This document shows, piece after piece, positions 1-8,619 of a DNA stretch of 64,000 nucleotides (position 1 is its first letter; each line of letters starts with the position of its first letter). The notes under the pieces were generated by a model. The model had not been told where the DNA came from. It made no database searches and saw only the letters and a list, made by a program, of their open reading frames with translations. Made by a program: the position numbers and the translations under genes. This DNA is from Saccharospirillum alexandrii_A (GTDB taxonomy: Bacteria; Pseudomonadota; Gammaproteobacteria; Pseudomonadales; Natronospirillaceae): the NCBI RefSeq assembly GCF_043641555.1, contig NZ_JBHZRJ010000001.1:1116001-1180000 (forward strand), written 5' to 3'.

Positions 1-905
1 CACCCTGACTCTTTGTCCACCATCTCTTCCCCGCAAAACCGACAAAATTCCGCATCGGCTTCGTGGCCGGTTTTTCCGCAGCCCGGGCAACTGCGATTGT
101 CGCGTTGGACGCGCAGTTGCGAGGCGAGTTCTGCTGTGTAGATACCTGTGGGAACGGCGATGATGGCGTAGCCGGTAATCATAACGGCAGTAGATAGAAA
201 TTGGCCGATCGGGGTGACTGGGGTTATGTCGCCATAGCCAACGGTGGTGAGGGTTACAATCGCCCAGTAGATGCTTTTGGGAATGGAGGTAAACCCGGCC
301 TCCGGCCCTTCGATCAGGTACATGAACGCACCGAACACAACGACCATGGTGACAACACTGTAGAGAAACACCAGTATCTTGCGTTTCCCTGCCCGTAAGG
401 CTTGCACCAGCATTTCAGCTTCGCTGACGTAATGAATCAGTTTGAGCACCCTGAACACTCGCAGTATTCGCAGAATGCGAATCACCAGCAAAGTATTGGC
501 GCCGGGTATCAGCAAGCTCAGATAGGTTGGAATGATCGACAGCAAATCGACGATGCCGTAGAAGCTGGTCGCGTATTTCATCGGGTGGCGCACGCTGACC
601 AGTCGCAGCCCGTACTCGATCGTAAACAACAGCGTGAAAACCCACTCGACACCGATGAGCAGGGGCCGGTAATGGACTACCACGGCACTCACGGTTTCGA
701 GCATCACTGCCACAACGCTGATGATAATCGCCAGAATCAGCACCACATCGAACAGCTTGCCAGCCTTCGATTCGGCGCCAAAGATAATGTCATTCAGCGC
801 CAGCCGCCAGTTTGCCAGTGGCTCCGGTGGTACTTCTTCGGGTAACCGGTCCCGGGGGTCCGTGGCACGTGGAATATGGAACCGGTCGGTACGTGGGTTG
901 GGCAT
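1..905 (-). CDS. Voltage-gated-type potassium/ion channel with C-terminal zinc ribbon (partial)
   Basis: Six-transmembrane cation channel of the inner membrane; the C-terminus runs off the left edge. Reading from the ATG at 905, the protein shows TM segments starting near residue 50, an S4-like voltage sensor with Arg at every third position (RILRILRVFRVLK), and the potassium selectivity filter TVGYGD between the last two TM helices. After S6 comes a short zinc ribbon with the pairs CPGC and CRFCG, about 13 residues apart. The filter makes K+ the likely ion; the zinc ribbon is unusual and may bind metal or a partner. The ATG overlaps the stop codon of the upstream outer-membrane gene (TAATG), so the two are probably translationally coupled. 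The channel assignment is firm; gating and physiological role are not known. Confidence 0.93.
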   Translation of the reverse strand, partial: MPNPRTDRFHIPRATDPRDRLPEEVPPEPLANWRLALNDIIFGAESKAGKLFDVVLILAIIISVVAVMLETVSAVVVHYRPLLIGVEWVFTLLFTIEYGLRLVSVRHPMKYATSFYGIVDLLSIIPTYLSLLIPGANTLLVIRILRILRVFRVLKLIHYVSEAEMLVQALRAGKRKILVFLYSVVTMVVVFGAFMYLIEGPEAGFTSIPKSIYWAIVTLTTVGYGDITPVTPIGQFLSTAVMITGYAIIAVPTGIYTAELASQLRVQRDNRSCPGCGKTGHEADAEFCRFCGEEMVDKESG

Positions 906-1969
906 TAAAACGCTTCACCCACGCTGATCGCAAACCCAAAGCTTTCCATGTCGACCAGACCAAAATCCGCGCGAATGTTAAAGCGGGAATCGGCAATGGT
1001 GGAGTAGCGAATGCCGCCACCGACGCTGGTGTGGAAACGGTCTGCGCCGAACTCGCTTAATTCACTGGCCACCTGGGCAGTATCGAGAAAACCGGTTACC
1101 GCCCAGCGCTGGGTGAGTGTCATCCGGTATTCCGATTGCAGACCGAGCAAGTGGTGATCGACCCAGAGGTTGCCATCGGCACCGCGCAAGGTGCGGGCAC
1201 CGGCCGGGCGAGGCAAGCGGCTGAAAGGGGTGGTCTCGCAACCATAATCGTAGTTGGCACCGAGTGCGATGACGTCATCACCCAGGGCAATGTAGTGTCC
1301 GACATCGGTTTCTATGGTGCCGAAATTATCGTCGCTGCCAAGGAATTCGAAATACTGGCGGCCGGTGAAGCTCGCCTGTGAACCTGCGGTCGGCCAGTCT
1401 CTGTCGTTACGGGTATCCCAACGCGCCGTGAGCCCGAGGCCGCTGTAGAAGCCGCCTTCAAATCCGCGCTGGTTGCTGCTCAGTAGCGGGTCGCTGGCAT
1501 CGTCTTCTATTGATTCATTGTCGGCGAACACAAGGCCGCCGACTCGCAGGGTGGGTGTCACCCGATAGGCCGCGCCGAACTCGGTTTCAATGGTGGTGAG
1601 GTCATAGATCTCCTCGTCATCGTCGAAACCGGTATCGTTGCCCTGCTCGTAATAGGGCGTTGGCCAGTATTTGCCGCCCAGGGTGCCATAAAGGTTCCAG
1701 TCGCCACCGGCCACGTAAAAATCGGGCCAGATGTAAGCCTGGAACTGGCCTTTGGCGGTGCCTTGCAGCAACAGTTCCAGACGGTCCTGAGGCTGGTTCA
1801 GGCTGACTTGTTCAAACTGGCGCATCACATAGGCACCGTATTGAAAGCCGGTTTCGGGGCTTGAGCCAATGGCGGGCAGCAGCACCCAGTTAGCAGGCTT
1901 CAGATTTTCAGCCTGAACCGAGCCAATAGCAGCAGTGAGGGTAAGCAGGGATAACGTTTTTATTTTCAT
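905..1969 (-). CDS. D15/surface-antigen family outer-membrane beta-barrel protein
   Basis: 354-residue outer-membrane protein. The start at 1969 gives a clear Sec signal peptide (MKIKTLSLLTLTAAIGSVQA, cleavage before ENLK). The open frame continues upstream, but only as an antisense shadow of the next gene. The rest is rich in alternating beta-strand pattern, contains the WDTRNDRDWPTAG segment typical of BamA/D15 C-terminal barrels and an RTLRGADG stretch resembling the conserved loop-6 motif, and ends in Phe as barrel proteins do. It is too short for POTRA domains, so it is a barrel-only member and not BamA itself. An acidic stretch (DDDEE) near residue 120 may be surface exposed. It overlaps the downstream ion-channel gene by one base, suggesting one transcript. 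Function unknown. Confidence 0.85.
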   Translation of the reverse strand: MKIKTLSLLTLTAAIGSVQAENLKPANWVLLPAIGSSPETGFQYGAYVMRQFEQVSLNQPQDRLELLLQGTAKGQFQAYIWPDFYVAGGDWNLYGTLGGKYWPTPYYEQGNDTGFDDDEEIYDLTTIETEFGAAYRVTPTLRVGGLVFADNESIEDDASDPLLSSNQRGFEGGFYSGLGLTARWDTRNDRDWPTAGSQASFTGRQYFEFLGSDDNFGTIETDVGHYIALGDDVIALGANYDYGCETTPFSRLPRPAGARTLRGADGNLWVDHHLLGLQSEYRMTLTQRWAVTGFLDTAQVASELSEFGADRFHTSVGGGIRYSTIADSRFNIRADFGLVDMESFGFAISVGEAF

Positions 1970-2146
1970 GGCGCACTCGAGTCTGGGTAGCCGGAAACAG
2001 TCAACACTATAACCAGCCAGATCAGCGGCGAAAAGGTGAAAGCAGGAATTGGCGCTGCCTGAACCGGCTAATGTGACGCAGGTGACTGGAGAAGACCGAG
2101 TCGTTTGCCGATATACTGGTTGAACGATCACCGCAGTAGAGATGGT

Positions 2147-2749
2147 ATGAGCTCCGTATTGCTGACAGACCTTAATATTTGTGTGCTTGGCGATGGCATC
2201 GCCAGCGGCGAAGGCGACCCCGGGCACCGGGGTTGGGCTGGCCCGCTGATCGACAGCGTTCGCGCAGGTCATGGGCCATTGAATTACTACAACCTGGGTA
2301 TCGTTGGCCAGAATAGCGAGGCCGTAATTGGGCGGCTGAGTGAGCTGGAGCCACGGATGCCCCTCGGTGCTGATAACCGGCTGATTCTGGCGTTTGGGCT
2401 GATGGATGCGGTGGGGGTAGGGGGCGCAGACCCGCTGCCGGCCAAAACCTCCTGGCAGAATTTGAGCACGCTGCTGAAACAGGTGCATGGGCATTATAAG
2501 CCGCTCCTGGTGGGGCCGCCCGCGGTTTACGATCCGGCGCAAAATGCCCGGATAAAGCGCATTAATGGTGGCTTTCGTGAACTCTGCACCCGGGCCCGGG
2601 TCCCCTATGTTGACCTGTTTACCTCGCTTCAGGACGACGTCCAATACCGGCGCGAATTGAATCAGGGCGACCGCTTGCACCCGGGGTCCTTTGGTCACCG
2701 GAAAATATTCGATCTGGTCAGCAATGACCGCAGTTGGTGGTTTGGTTGA
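2147..2749 (+). CDS. SGNH/GDSL hydrolase-like protein lacking the catalytic serine
   Basis: About 200 residues with the fold signature of small GDSL-type lipase/acyl hydrolases: an N-terminal LGDGIASGEGDPGHRGW block, NLGIVGQNS (block II Gly), FGLMDA (block III) and GDRLHPGSFGH near the C-terminus (block V Asp and His). The block I motif normally reads GDS with the nucleophilic Ser; here the codon is GGC, giving GDG. Block III normally has GxND; here Asn is Met. Two of four catalytic positions are therefore lost while Asp and His remain, which suggests a non-hydrolytic homologue or a changed activity. No signal peptide. The start at 2147 is preferred because the family motif begins about 14 residues later; an in-frame upstream start exists at 2105. 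The end overlaps the yigZ start. Confidence 0.8.
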   Translation: MSSVLLTDLNICVLGDGIASGEGDPGHRGWAGPLIDSVRAGHGPLNYYNLGIVGQNSEAVIGRLSELEPRMPLGADNRLILAFGLMDAVGVGGADPLPAKTSWQNLSTLLKQVHGHYKPLLVGPPAVYDPAQNARIKRINGGFRELCTRARVPYVDLFTSLQDDVQYRRELNQGDRLHPGSFGHRKIFDLVSNDRSWWFG

Positions 2750-3360
2750 ATTGCACGTTAAAAGCCCCTGTGTTTGCGGAACTTGAAGTCCGAAAAAGCC
2801 GGTTTCTGGCTTGGGTGGAACCGGTCACCGACCGGGCTGCCGTGCAGGCCCGTTTGGCTGAGTTGCGTGGCCAGTATTCCGATGCCCGGCATATCTGCTT
2901 TGCGTTTTATGTTGATGGCGACAGCGGTATGAGTGACGACGGCGAACCCTCGGGCACGGCCGGCAAACCCATCTTCAATGTGATCAGCCACAAGCGGCTG
3001 GTGAACGTGCTGGCGGTGGTGGTGCGCTATTTCGGGGGCGTCAAACTTGGGGCGGGTGGCCTGGTTCGCGCCTACGGTGGCGCGATTTCCCAGGCGTTGG
3101 ACCAGGCCGAGTGGGTGCCGGTTGAAACCCAGCACCCCTGGGTGTTTGGCTGCCCATTCGCATTGGAAAGTGAACTGCGCCGGTTACTGGAGCGCTACCA
3201 ACTGCTGCCCGGGGGAATCGAATACACCACCGGAGTGACGATGGAGGTGACGGTGCCCGAGAGCCAGCTCGCAAACCTTCGTCGCGATTTCTGCGCCCTG
3301 GCGCCGCACCGGAATGATCTGATTGAACACCGGTTAGGGGCATTGCCGGAGGCTAACTAG
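2734..3360 (+). CDS. yigZ: YigZ/IMPACT family protein
   Basis: Member of the UPF0029/IMPACT family, about 205 residues, as usual. Visible family motifs are EVRKSRFLAW near the N-terminus, DARHICFAFYV, DDGEPSGTAGKP and the signature RYFGGVKLGAGGLVRAYGG; a weaker C-terminal ferredoxin-like domain follows. Eukaryotic IMPACT binds Gcn1; the bacterial role is not settled, with links to translation or proteolysis. No ATG fits: candidate starts are TTG at 2734 or TTG at 2746, the latter overlapping the stop of the upstream gene. This points to translational coupling with the SGNH-like gene. It converges on queG with only 15 bases between. Confidence 0.9.
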   Translation: MVVWLNCTLKAPVFAELEVRKSRFLAWVEPVTDRAAVQARLAELRGQYSDARHICFAFYVDGDSGMSDDGEPSGTAGKPIFNVISHKRLVNVLAVVVRYFGGVKLGAGGLVRAYGGAISQALDQAEWVPVETQHPWVFGCPFALESELRRLLERYQLLPGGIEYTTGVTMEVTVPESQLANLRRDFCALAPHRNDLIEHRLGALPEAN

Positions 3361-3375
3361 CGTCAGGTAACCCCC

Positions 3376-4461
3376 CTAGACCGTCCCGACTCGCCCATGC
3401 TGCTCCAGTGCCCAGCGAATATGCTCTTGAACCAGGGGGCTGGCATCCGAATAGCGACGTTGCAGAGCCCCGATAATGGCCTCGCTGGTCGGCGCATTGC
3501 CCAGGGCAACGGCCAGGTTGCGCTGCCACTGCTCAAAGCCGATGCGGCGAATGGCGGAGCCCTCGGTGTTGCTCAGTAAGGTGGCTTCGTCCCAGGTGAA
3601 CAGAGTCAGCAGGCTGATGTTGTCCAGTGAGTGGCGGGGCTGAAAATCGGCTTCCCGGGTCGGTTCGCTGAAACTGTTGAACGGGCAGACGATCTGGCAA
3701 TCATCACAGCCATAAATGCGGTTGCCCATCTTGCTGCGCAGTTCAACCGGGATCGGGCCGCTGTGTTCGATGGTCAGGTAACTGATGCATTTACGGGCAT
3801 CCAGTACCCCGGGCTCCACAAAGGCATCGGTCGGGCAGTCGGTCAGGCAGCGATTGCAGCTGCCGCAGTGCTGGCTTTCAAAGGGGGCGTCCAGTGGCAG
3901 CGGCAGATTGGTAAACAGCTCGCCGAGAAAGAAATAGCTGCCAGCCTGCTGGTTCAGTAATAGGGTGTTTTTACCCAGCCAGCCCATGCCACTTTGCTGC
4001 GCCAACTGGCGCTCCAGAACCGGTGCGCTGTCCACAAAGGCTCTGAAACCGTGTTCTCCGACCCAGGTTTCAATGGTTTTGCCCAGTTGGGTCAGGCGCT
4101 TGCGCATCAGTTTGTGATAGTCACGGCCGAGTGCATAGCGCGAGATGTAGGCCTGGTTTGGGTCATCAAGCACAGCTTGCATGTCGCCCTCGGGCCGGTA
4201 ATCCATGCGCACGGAAATGGAACGCAGTGAACCGGGGTGAAGCTCAGCCGCGTCGAAACGCTTGTCCAGATTGCGGGTCATCCACTCCATAGTGCCGTGA
4301 TAGCTCGCCTCCAGCCAGGCCAGATAGCTCGCCCGGTGCGCTTTCGTATTGCCGGTGCCAATGTGGGCCGCCTGAAACCCCAGGGCGGCTGCTTCAGACT
4401 TGATCCGTTGTGTCAGATGAACCAGATCGAGGCTGGGAATGGCTTGAGTGTCAGCGGGCAT
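3376..4461 (-). CDS. queG: Epoxyqueuosine reductase QueG
   Basis: Cobalamin-dependent, iron-sulfur enzyme for the last step of queuosine synthesis: reduction of epoxyqueuosine to queuosine in the wobble position of tRNA. About 361 residues from the ATG at 4461, near the family norm of 350-380. It carries FVDSAPVLER (conserved Asp region of the active site) and two ferredoxin-type clusters, CGSCNRCLTDCPTDAF and CDDCQIVCPFN, followed by a HEAT-like C-terminus. Longer starts up to 4527 are open, but add residues unlike the family. It is divergent from tsaE, an arrangement common in gammaproteobacteria. Confidence 0.95.
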   Translation of the reverse strand: MPADTQAIPSLDLVHLTQRIKSEAAALGFQAAHIGTGNTKAHRASYLAWLEASYHGTMEWMTRNLDKRFDAAELHPGSLRSISVRMDYRPEGDMQAVLDDPNQAYISRYALGRDYHKLMRKRLTQLGKTIETWVGEHGFRAFVDSAPVLERQLAQQSGMGWLGKNTLLLNQQAGSYFFLGELFTNLPLPLDAPFESQHCGSCNRCLTDCPTDAFVEPGVLDARKCISYLTIEHSGPIPVELRSKMGNRIYGCDDCQIVCPFNSFSEPTREADFQPRHSLDNISLLTLFTWDEATLLSNTEGSAIRRIGFEQWQRNLAVALGNAPTSEAIIGALQRRYSDASPLVQEHIRWALEQHGRVGTV

Positions 4462-4608
4462 GTAGCAAGGGCCAGTTTGGAAGCAGGGTGTAAAGTGTGC
4501 GGCCATCCAGGGCGTTAGACAACCCATGGGCTCCGCACCGGTGGCAGCTTGATGTTACACTTTGTGCGTTTAGGTGTGATTCGGCCAGCCGGGGAGAAGC
4601 AGAACATC

Positions 4609-5103
4609 GTGTTATCAATCACTGTCAGTGAAGTTGCCATGGATGCTGTAGGTCGCAGCCTGGCAAACGCAGTGCGTACCGCAAAAGGGGGCATCGTATA
4701 TCTTGATGGTACCCTGGGTATGGGCAAAACCACCCTGAGCCGCGCTGTGATTCAGGCTTGTGGTTGGCCGGGTAGGGTCAAGAGCCCGACCTACACGCTG
4801 CTTGAGCCCTACGACTGCGACGGTATTACCGTGGTTCACTTCGATCTCTACCGCCTGGCAGACGCTGAAGAGCTGGAATTTATGGGCCTGCGTGACTACC
4901 TGCTGCCCGATACCCTGTGGCTGGTAGAATGGCCGGAGCGCGGGGCTGGCGTGTTGCCAGACGCCGATGTCGTGGTACATTTCAGCGATGCCGGGGCCGC
5001 TGATGGCAGCGGCGGTCGATTGCTCAGATTTGACGGGGCTACAACAGCCGGTCAGCAAATCGTCGATCAACTGAGTCAGCAACTGGCCGGACAGGCGTTG
5101 TAA
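4609..5103 (+). CDS. tsaE: tRNA threonylcarbamoyladenosine biosynthesis ATPase TsaE
   Basis: P-loop ATPase that works with TsaB and TsaD to make t6A at position 37 of ANN-decoding tRNAs. The Walker A motif is GTLGMGKTT (more often GDLGAGKTT), followed by SPTYTLLEPY and HFDLYRLAD, all family hallmarks; the protein is about 164 residues from the GTG at 4609, matching the usual 150-165. ATG at 4552 and TTG at 4549 are open alternatives that would add about 20 residues of poor similarity. A GGGGAG sequence lies somewhat far upstream of the GTG. First gene of the tsaE-amiB-mutL-miaA-hfq-hflXKC cluster. Confidence 0.94.
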   Translation: MLSITVSEVAMDAVGRSLANAVRTAKGGIVYLDGTLGMGKTTLSRAVIQACGWPGRVKSPTYTLLEPYDCDGITVVHFDLYRLADAEELEFMGLRDYLLPDTLWLVEWPERGAGVLPDADVVVHFSDAGAADGSGGRLLRFDGATTAGQQIVDQLSQQLAGQAL

Positions 5104-5146
5104 TGGGGTTGCGGCGAGCACGATGTACTTATTGATGGGACGGTTA

Positions 5147-6502
5147 ATGAAACAATGGTTTGTAAGCTTCGCGGCACCTTTGCTGGTGCTTGTGGGGCTG
5201 GTCAGTGCTGCCGGCGGTGTCCGGGCCACTGAAATTGAAGACGCTCGTATCTGGCCCGCGCCGGATAATACTCGCCTGGTCTTTGACCTCAGCGGTCCGG
5301 TCGAACACCGGGTATTCGTGTTGTCCAATCCGAGCCGGGTGGTCGTTGATATCAGTGATGTGTCTCTTAATACCAACCTGGAAAGTCTGTCGCTGGAAAA
5401 CAGCGGCGTGTCCCGCATCCGCAGTGCCCAGCGAGAGGGCGGAGAGTTGCGCGTGGTGCTCGACTTATCCACCCAACTGAGCCCGCGCAGCTTTGTTTTA
5501 CGCCCGAACGAGCAGTACGGGCATCGCCTGGTGCTCGATCTGGAACGGCCACCGGGCCTGTCCATGGAGCCGAGCGAACGCCAGGTCAGTCGCAGTGCCG
5601 ATGATCTGTCGAACCAGCAGCGCAACATCGTCGTGGCGATTGATGCCGGTCACGGCGGTGAAGACCCGGGCGCCATTGGCCCGAGCGGCACGCGGGAAAA
5701 AGACGTGGTGCTCGCCATTGCCCGGGAACTTTACGACCAACTGGACGAGCTGCGGGGTTATGAACCGGTGCTGATGCGTACCGGTGATTACTATTTATCG
5801 CTGCAACGCCGGCGCGAGCTGGCGCGCGAAAAACGCGCGGACCTCTTTATATCCATTCATGCCGACGCCTTCACCAGCCCGCAGGCCTCGGGGGCATCGG
5901 TTTTTGCGTTGTCGTCGAGTGGCGCCACTTCGGCCATGGCCGGGTATCTGGCCAACCAGGAGAATGCGGCCGATGTGATTGGCGGTGTGAACGGCATCAG
6001 CCTGGAAGACAAAGACGAGATACTGCGCTCAGTGCTGGTTGACTTGTCGATGACGGCGACACTGAGGTCGAGTCTGGATGTGGGTAGCGACATTCTGGGG
6101 CGCATGAAACAAGTGGCTCGCATGCACAAGGCCAGCGTTGAACAGGCGGGCTTTGCGGTGCTGAAATCGCCGGATGTGCCTTCTGTGCTGGTTGAAACCG
6201 GCTTTATTTCCAACCCGACCGAAGAGGCCAATCTGGGCTCGGCAAACTATCGCCGGCAACTGGCAACGGCCATTCGCCAGGGGGTGACCCAGTGGTTCGA
6301 GAGTAATCCCCCTCCGGGTACCTGGGTGGCCTGGCAAAAGCGTGAGGCAGGCACCTTGCGTCGCTATGTGGTCGTCAGTGGCGATACCCTGTCGGGCATT
6401 GCCTCGCGCAATAACACCTCGGTGAGCCGATTGCGTGAAGTGAACCAGCTGAACGGTTCTTCCATTCGCATTGGCCAGGTGATTCTGATTCCACAGGGTT
6501 AG
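5147..6502 (+). CDS. amiB: N-acetylmuramoyl-L-alanine amidase AmiB
   Basis: Periplasmic zinc amidase that cleaves septal peptidoglycan for daughter-cell separation. From the ATG at 5147 it has a signal peptide (MKQWFVSFAAPLLVLVGLVS onward, cleavage after VRA), an AMIN domain at roughly residues 30-135 for septal targeting, an Amidase_3 domain at about 165-385, and a C-terminal LysM domain (VVSGDTLSGIASRNNTSV...). Zinc-ligand and catalytic motifs are visible: AGHGGEDPGA, TREKDV, SIHADA and VETGFISN. A regulatory helix between motifs would require EnvC- or NlpD-type activators, by analogy with the family. A start at 5123 would add eight residues. Its position just before mutL matches E. coli amiB-mutL-miaA. 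Confidence 0.95.
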   Translation: MKQWFVSFAAPLLVLVGLVSAAGGVRATEIEDARIWPAPDNTRLVFDLSGPVEHRVFVLSNPSRVVVDISDVSLNTNLESLSLENSGVSRIRSAQREGGELRVVLDLSTQLSPRSFVLRPNEQYGHRLVLDLERPPGLSMEPSERQVSRSADDLSNQQRNIVVAIDAGHGGEDPGAIGPSGTREKDVVLAIARELYDQLDELRGYEPVLMRTGDYYLSLQRRRELAREKRADLFISIHADAFTSPQASGASVFALSSSGATSAMAGYLANQENAADVIGGVNGISLEDKDEILRSVLVDLSMTATLRSSLDVGSDILGRMKQVARMHKASVEQAGFAVLKSPDVPSVLVETGFISNPTEEANLGSANYRRQLATAIRQGVTQWFESNPPPGTWVAWQKREAGTLRRYVVVSGDTLSGIASRNNTSVSRLREVNQLNGSSIRIGQVILIPQG

Positions 6503-6540
6503 TCTTGGAATTTCAGTTATTGGCTCTGGCTACCAACTGA

Positions 6541-6666
6541 GTGCCAGGTGCCGGGTGTGCCTCTTCGGGGAAGTGCGCAACATGGATGTTGCGGTCTAGG
6601 CCCCATGGACGGGTTTAGGCCGATCGAGTGTCGCACCACCCGAGAGGCACACCCGGTGACTGGCAC
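6541..6666 (-). repeat. Intergenic nested-palindrome element, copy A
   Basis: 126-bp element between amiB and mutL. The left arm 6541-6569 pairs with 6638-6666 almost fully (shared segment CCGGGTGTGCCTCT). The interior, read on the minus strand, has the conserved core (TAAACCCGTCCATGGGGCCTAG) in pieces: AAACCCGTCC then GGGGCCTAG, plus an inner hairpin GCAACATCCATGTTGC. Same family as the copies at 16574, 20285, 29327, 30741, 43634 and 47300. No T-run follows, so it is not a standard intrinsic terminator. Confidence 0.85.
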
Positions 6667-6726
6667 GGACCATCTGGCAATCATGTTCAACGGAGTCCTG
6701 GAACTTGAGTAATTGAAGGTTATGGC

Positions 6727-8619
6727 ATGCGTCGAATATTAACACTCTCTCCCCGGCTGGCGAACCAGATAGCGGCGGGGGAGGTAGTGGAACGGCCCGC
6801 TTCGGTGGTGAAAGAATTGGTCGAGAACAGCCTGGATGCTGGCGCTACCCGCGTGGATGTCGAAATCGAGCAGGGTGGCGTGAAGCTGATGCGCATCCGC
6901 GATAACGGCTCGGGTATTGTCCGGGACGACCTGGCCATGGCGCTGAATCGACACGCCACCTCGAAGATTCACAATCTCGATGAACTGGAAGCCGTCGCCT
7001 CACTGGGCTTTCGTGGCGAGGCACTGGCGAGTATTGCCTCGGTATCGCGCCTGATGCTGACGTCGAAGCCAGCCGAGCAAGCCGAAGCCTGGCAAGTGAA
7101 CACGCACGGCCAGGATATGAACACCGAGATTCTCCCCGCGGCCCATACCGATGGCACAACGGTCGAAGTGCGCGATCTGTTTTTCAATACCCCGGCCCGG
7201 CGCAAGTTCATGCGCACGGAGAAAACCGAATACAACCACCTCGAAGAAGTGGTGAAGCGTCAGGCGCTGGCCCGTTTTGATGTGGGTTTCAGCCTGCGTC
7301 ACAACAACCGGACCATTCACGCCTTGCGCCCGGCCACGACTCAGGCCGAGCAGGAACGCCGGGTCGCGCAACTGCTCAGCCCCGACTTTATGAACAATGC
7401 CCTGGTGATCGATGCCGAAGCGGCGGGTTTGCACCTGACTGGCTGGGTCGGTTTGCCGACGTATTCCCGGTCGATGGCCGACATGCAGTACTTCTTTGTG
7501 AACGGCCGGGTGGTGCGCGACAAGGTGATATCGCATGCGGTAAAGCAAGCTTACCGGGATGTGCTCTACCACGGTCGCCAGCCCTGTTTCGTGTTGTATT
7601 TGCAGCTCGACCCGAGCGGGGTGGATGTCAACGTACACCCAACCAAGCACGAAGTCCGCTTTCGCGATCAACGGCTGGTGCATGATTTTCTGTTTCGGCA
7701 ATTGCACCGGGCGCTGGCACAGGTTCGACCCGATGCAGAAACCGATCCGTCCCGGGCGCAGTCAGCATCGCCCCAGGCGTTGCGGCCTCAGGCCACCGGC
7801 GCTATGGCGGGCGAGTTTGGCGCCCAGCAGCGTATGGACATGTCACCCCCCACCTCAGCAGCCGGCGGCGGTTATGAGCGAACCTACCCGGGAGGGGGGC
7901 AGTCGGTTTCTGTGGCCGATCAGGTCGGCTTTTACCAGGCGCTATACCCGTCGGCGGAGGGGGCAGCAGCTGAGCGCCCCGAAACCCGAGGTTGGGACCG
8001 GCCAGCCCAGCCCTTGCCCGAGGCTGACGGCGATATGCCGCCGCTTGGGTTCGCGGTTGCCCAGTTGCACGGCATCTTCATCCTGTCGCAAAGCCAGCAT
8101 GGGCTGATTGTGGTGGACATGCATGCCGCTCATGAACGCATTACCTATGAACGCATGAAACGCCAGTATGATCAGCAAGGCCTGCAGGCGCAGCCGGTGC
8201 TGGTGCCTCAGAAACTCTCTGTCAGTGAGCGCGAGGCCGATGCTGCCGAAGAATTTGCGCATTTACTGGTAAACTTCGGGCTGGTGATTGAGCGCCTGGG
8301 GCCGGACGCGCTGATTGTTCGGCAGACGCCGGTGTATCTGCAGCAGGCCGATGTGGAACCATTGGTTCGGTCGGTTCTGGCCGATTTTCTCGAGCACGAA
8401 ACCTCCGATGCCATTGTTGCCCGGCGCGATGAAATTCTCTCCAGCATGGCGTGCCATGGCTCGGTACGCGCCAATCGCAAGCTGACCATTCCCGAAATGA
8501 ACGCCTTGCTGCGCGATATGGAACGTACCGAGCGCAGTGGTCAGTGCAACCATGGCCGCCCGACCTGGACTCAGTTGTCGCTCGACGAGCTGGACAAGCT
8601 GTTTATGAGAGGGCGTTAG
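6727..8619 (+). CDS. mutL: DNA mismatch repair protein MutL (endonuclease type)
   Basis: Mismatch-repair ATPase linking MutS to strand incision. 630 residues. The N-terminal GHKL ATPase shows NQIAAGEVVERPASVVKELV, DAGA, RDNGSGI and GFRGEALASI, followed by the transducer domain (FFVNGR...HPTKHEVRF), a proline/glutamine-rich linker at about residues 340-430, and the dimerisation domain. The C-terminus holds DMHAAHERITYE, a variant of the DQHAxxExxxxE endonuclease motif, together with ACHGSVR and CNHGRPTW, so this is the self-nicking MutL of bacteria lacking MutH. The start has a GAAGG ribosome site. The stop TAG abuts the GTG of miaA. Confidence 0.97.
   Translation: MRRILTLSPRLANQIAAGEVVERPASVVKELVENSLDAGATRVDVEIEQGGVKLMRIRDNGSGIVRDDLAMALNRHATSKIHNLDELEAVASLGFRGEALASIASVSRLMLTSKPAEQAEAWQVNTHGQDMNTEILPAAHTDGTTVEVRDLFFNTPARRKFMRTEKTEYNHLEEVVKRQALARFDVGFSLRHNNRTIHALRPATTQAEQERRVAQLLSPDFMNNALVIDAEAAGLHLTGWVGLPTYSRSMADMQYFFVNGRVVRDKVISHAVKQAYRDVLYHGRQPCFVLYLQLDPSGVDVNVHPTKHEVRFRDQRLVHDFLFRQLHRALAQVRPDAETDPSRAQSASPQALRPQATGAMAGEFGAQQRMDMSPPTSAAGGGYERTYPGGGQSVSVADQVGFYQALYPSAEGAAAERPETRGWDRPAQPLPEADGDMPPLGFAVAQLHGIFILSQSQHGLIVVDMHAAHERITYERMKRQYDQQGLQAQPVLVPQKLSVSEREADAAEEFAHLLVNFGLVIERLGPDALIVRQTPVYLQQADVEPLVRSVLADFLEHETSDAIVARRDEILSSMACHGSVRANRKLTIPEMNALLRDMERTERSGQCNHGRPTWTQLSLDELDKLFMRGR

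Noticed and set aside
402..845. 147-residue plus-strand open frame
   Set aside because: It is a shadow of the ion channel gene on the other strand, which has unmistakable channel motifs.
1970..2698. N-terminal extension of the outer-membrane barrel frame by about 240 residues on the minus strand
   Set aside because: It is antisense to the SGNH-like gene, has no family similarity, and would bury the clear signal peptide that begins at 1969.
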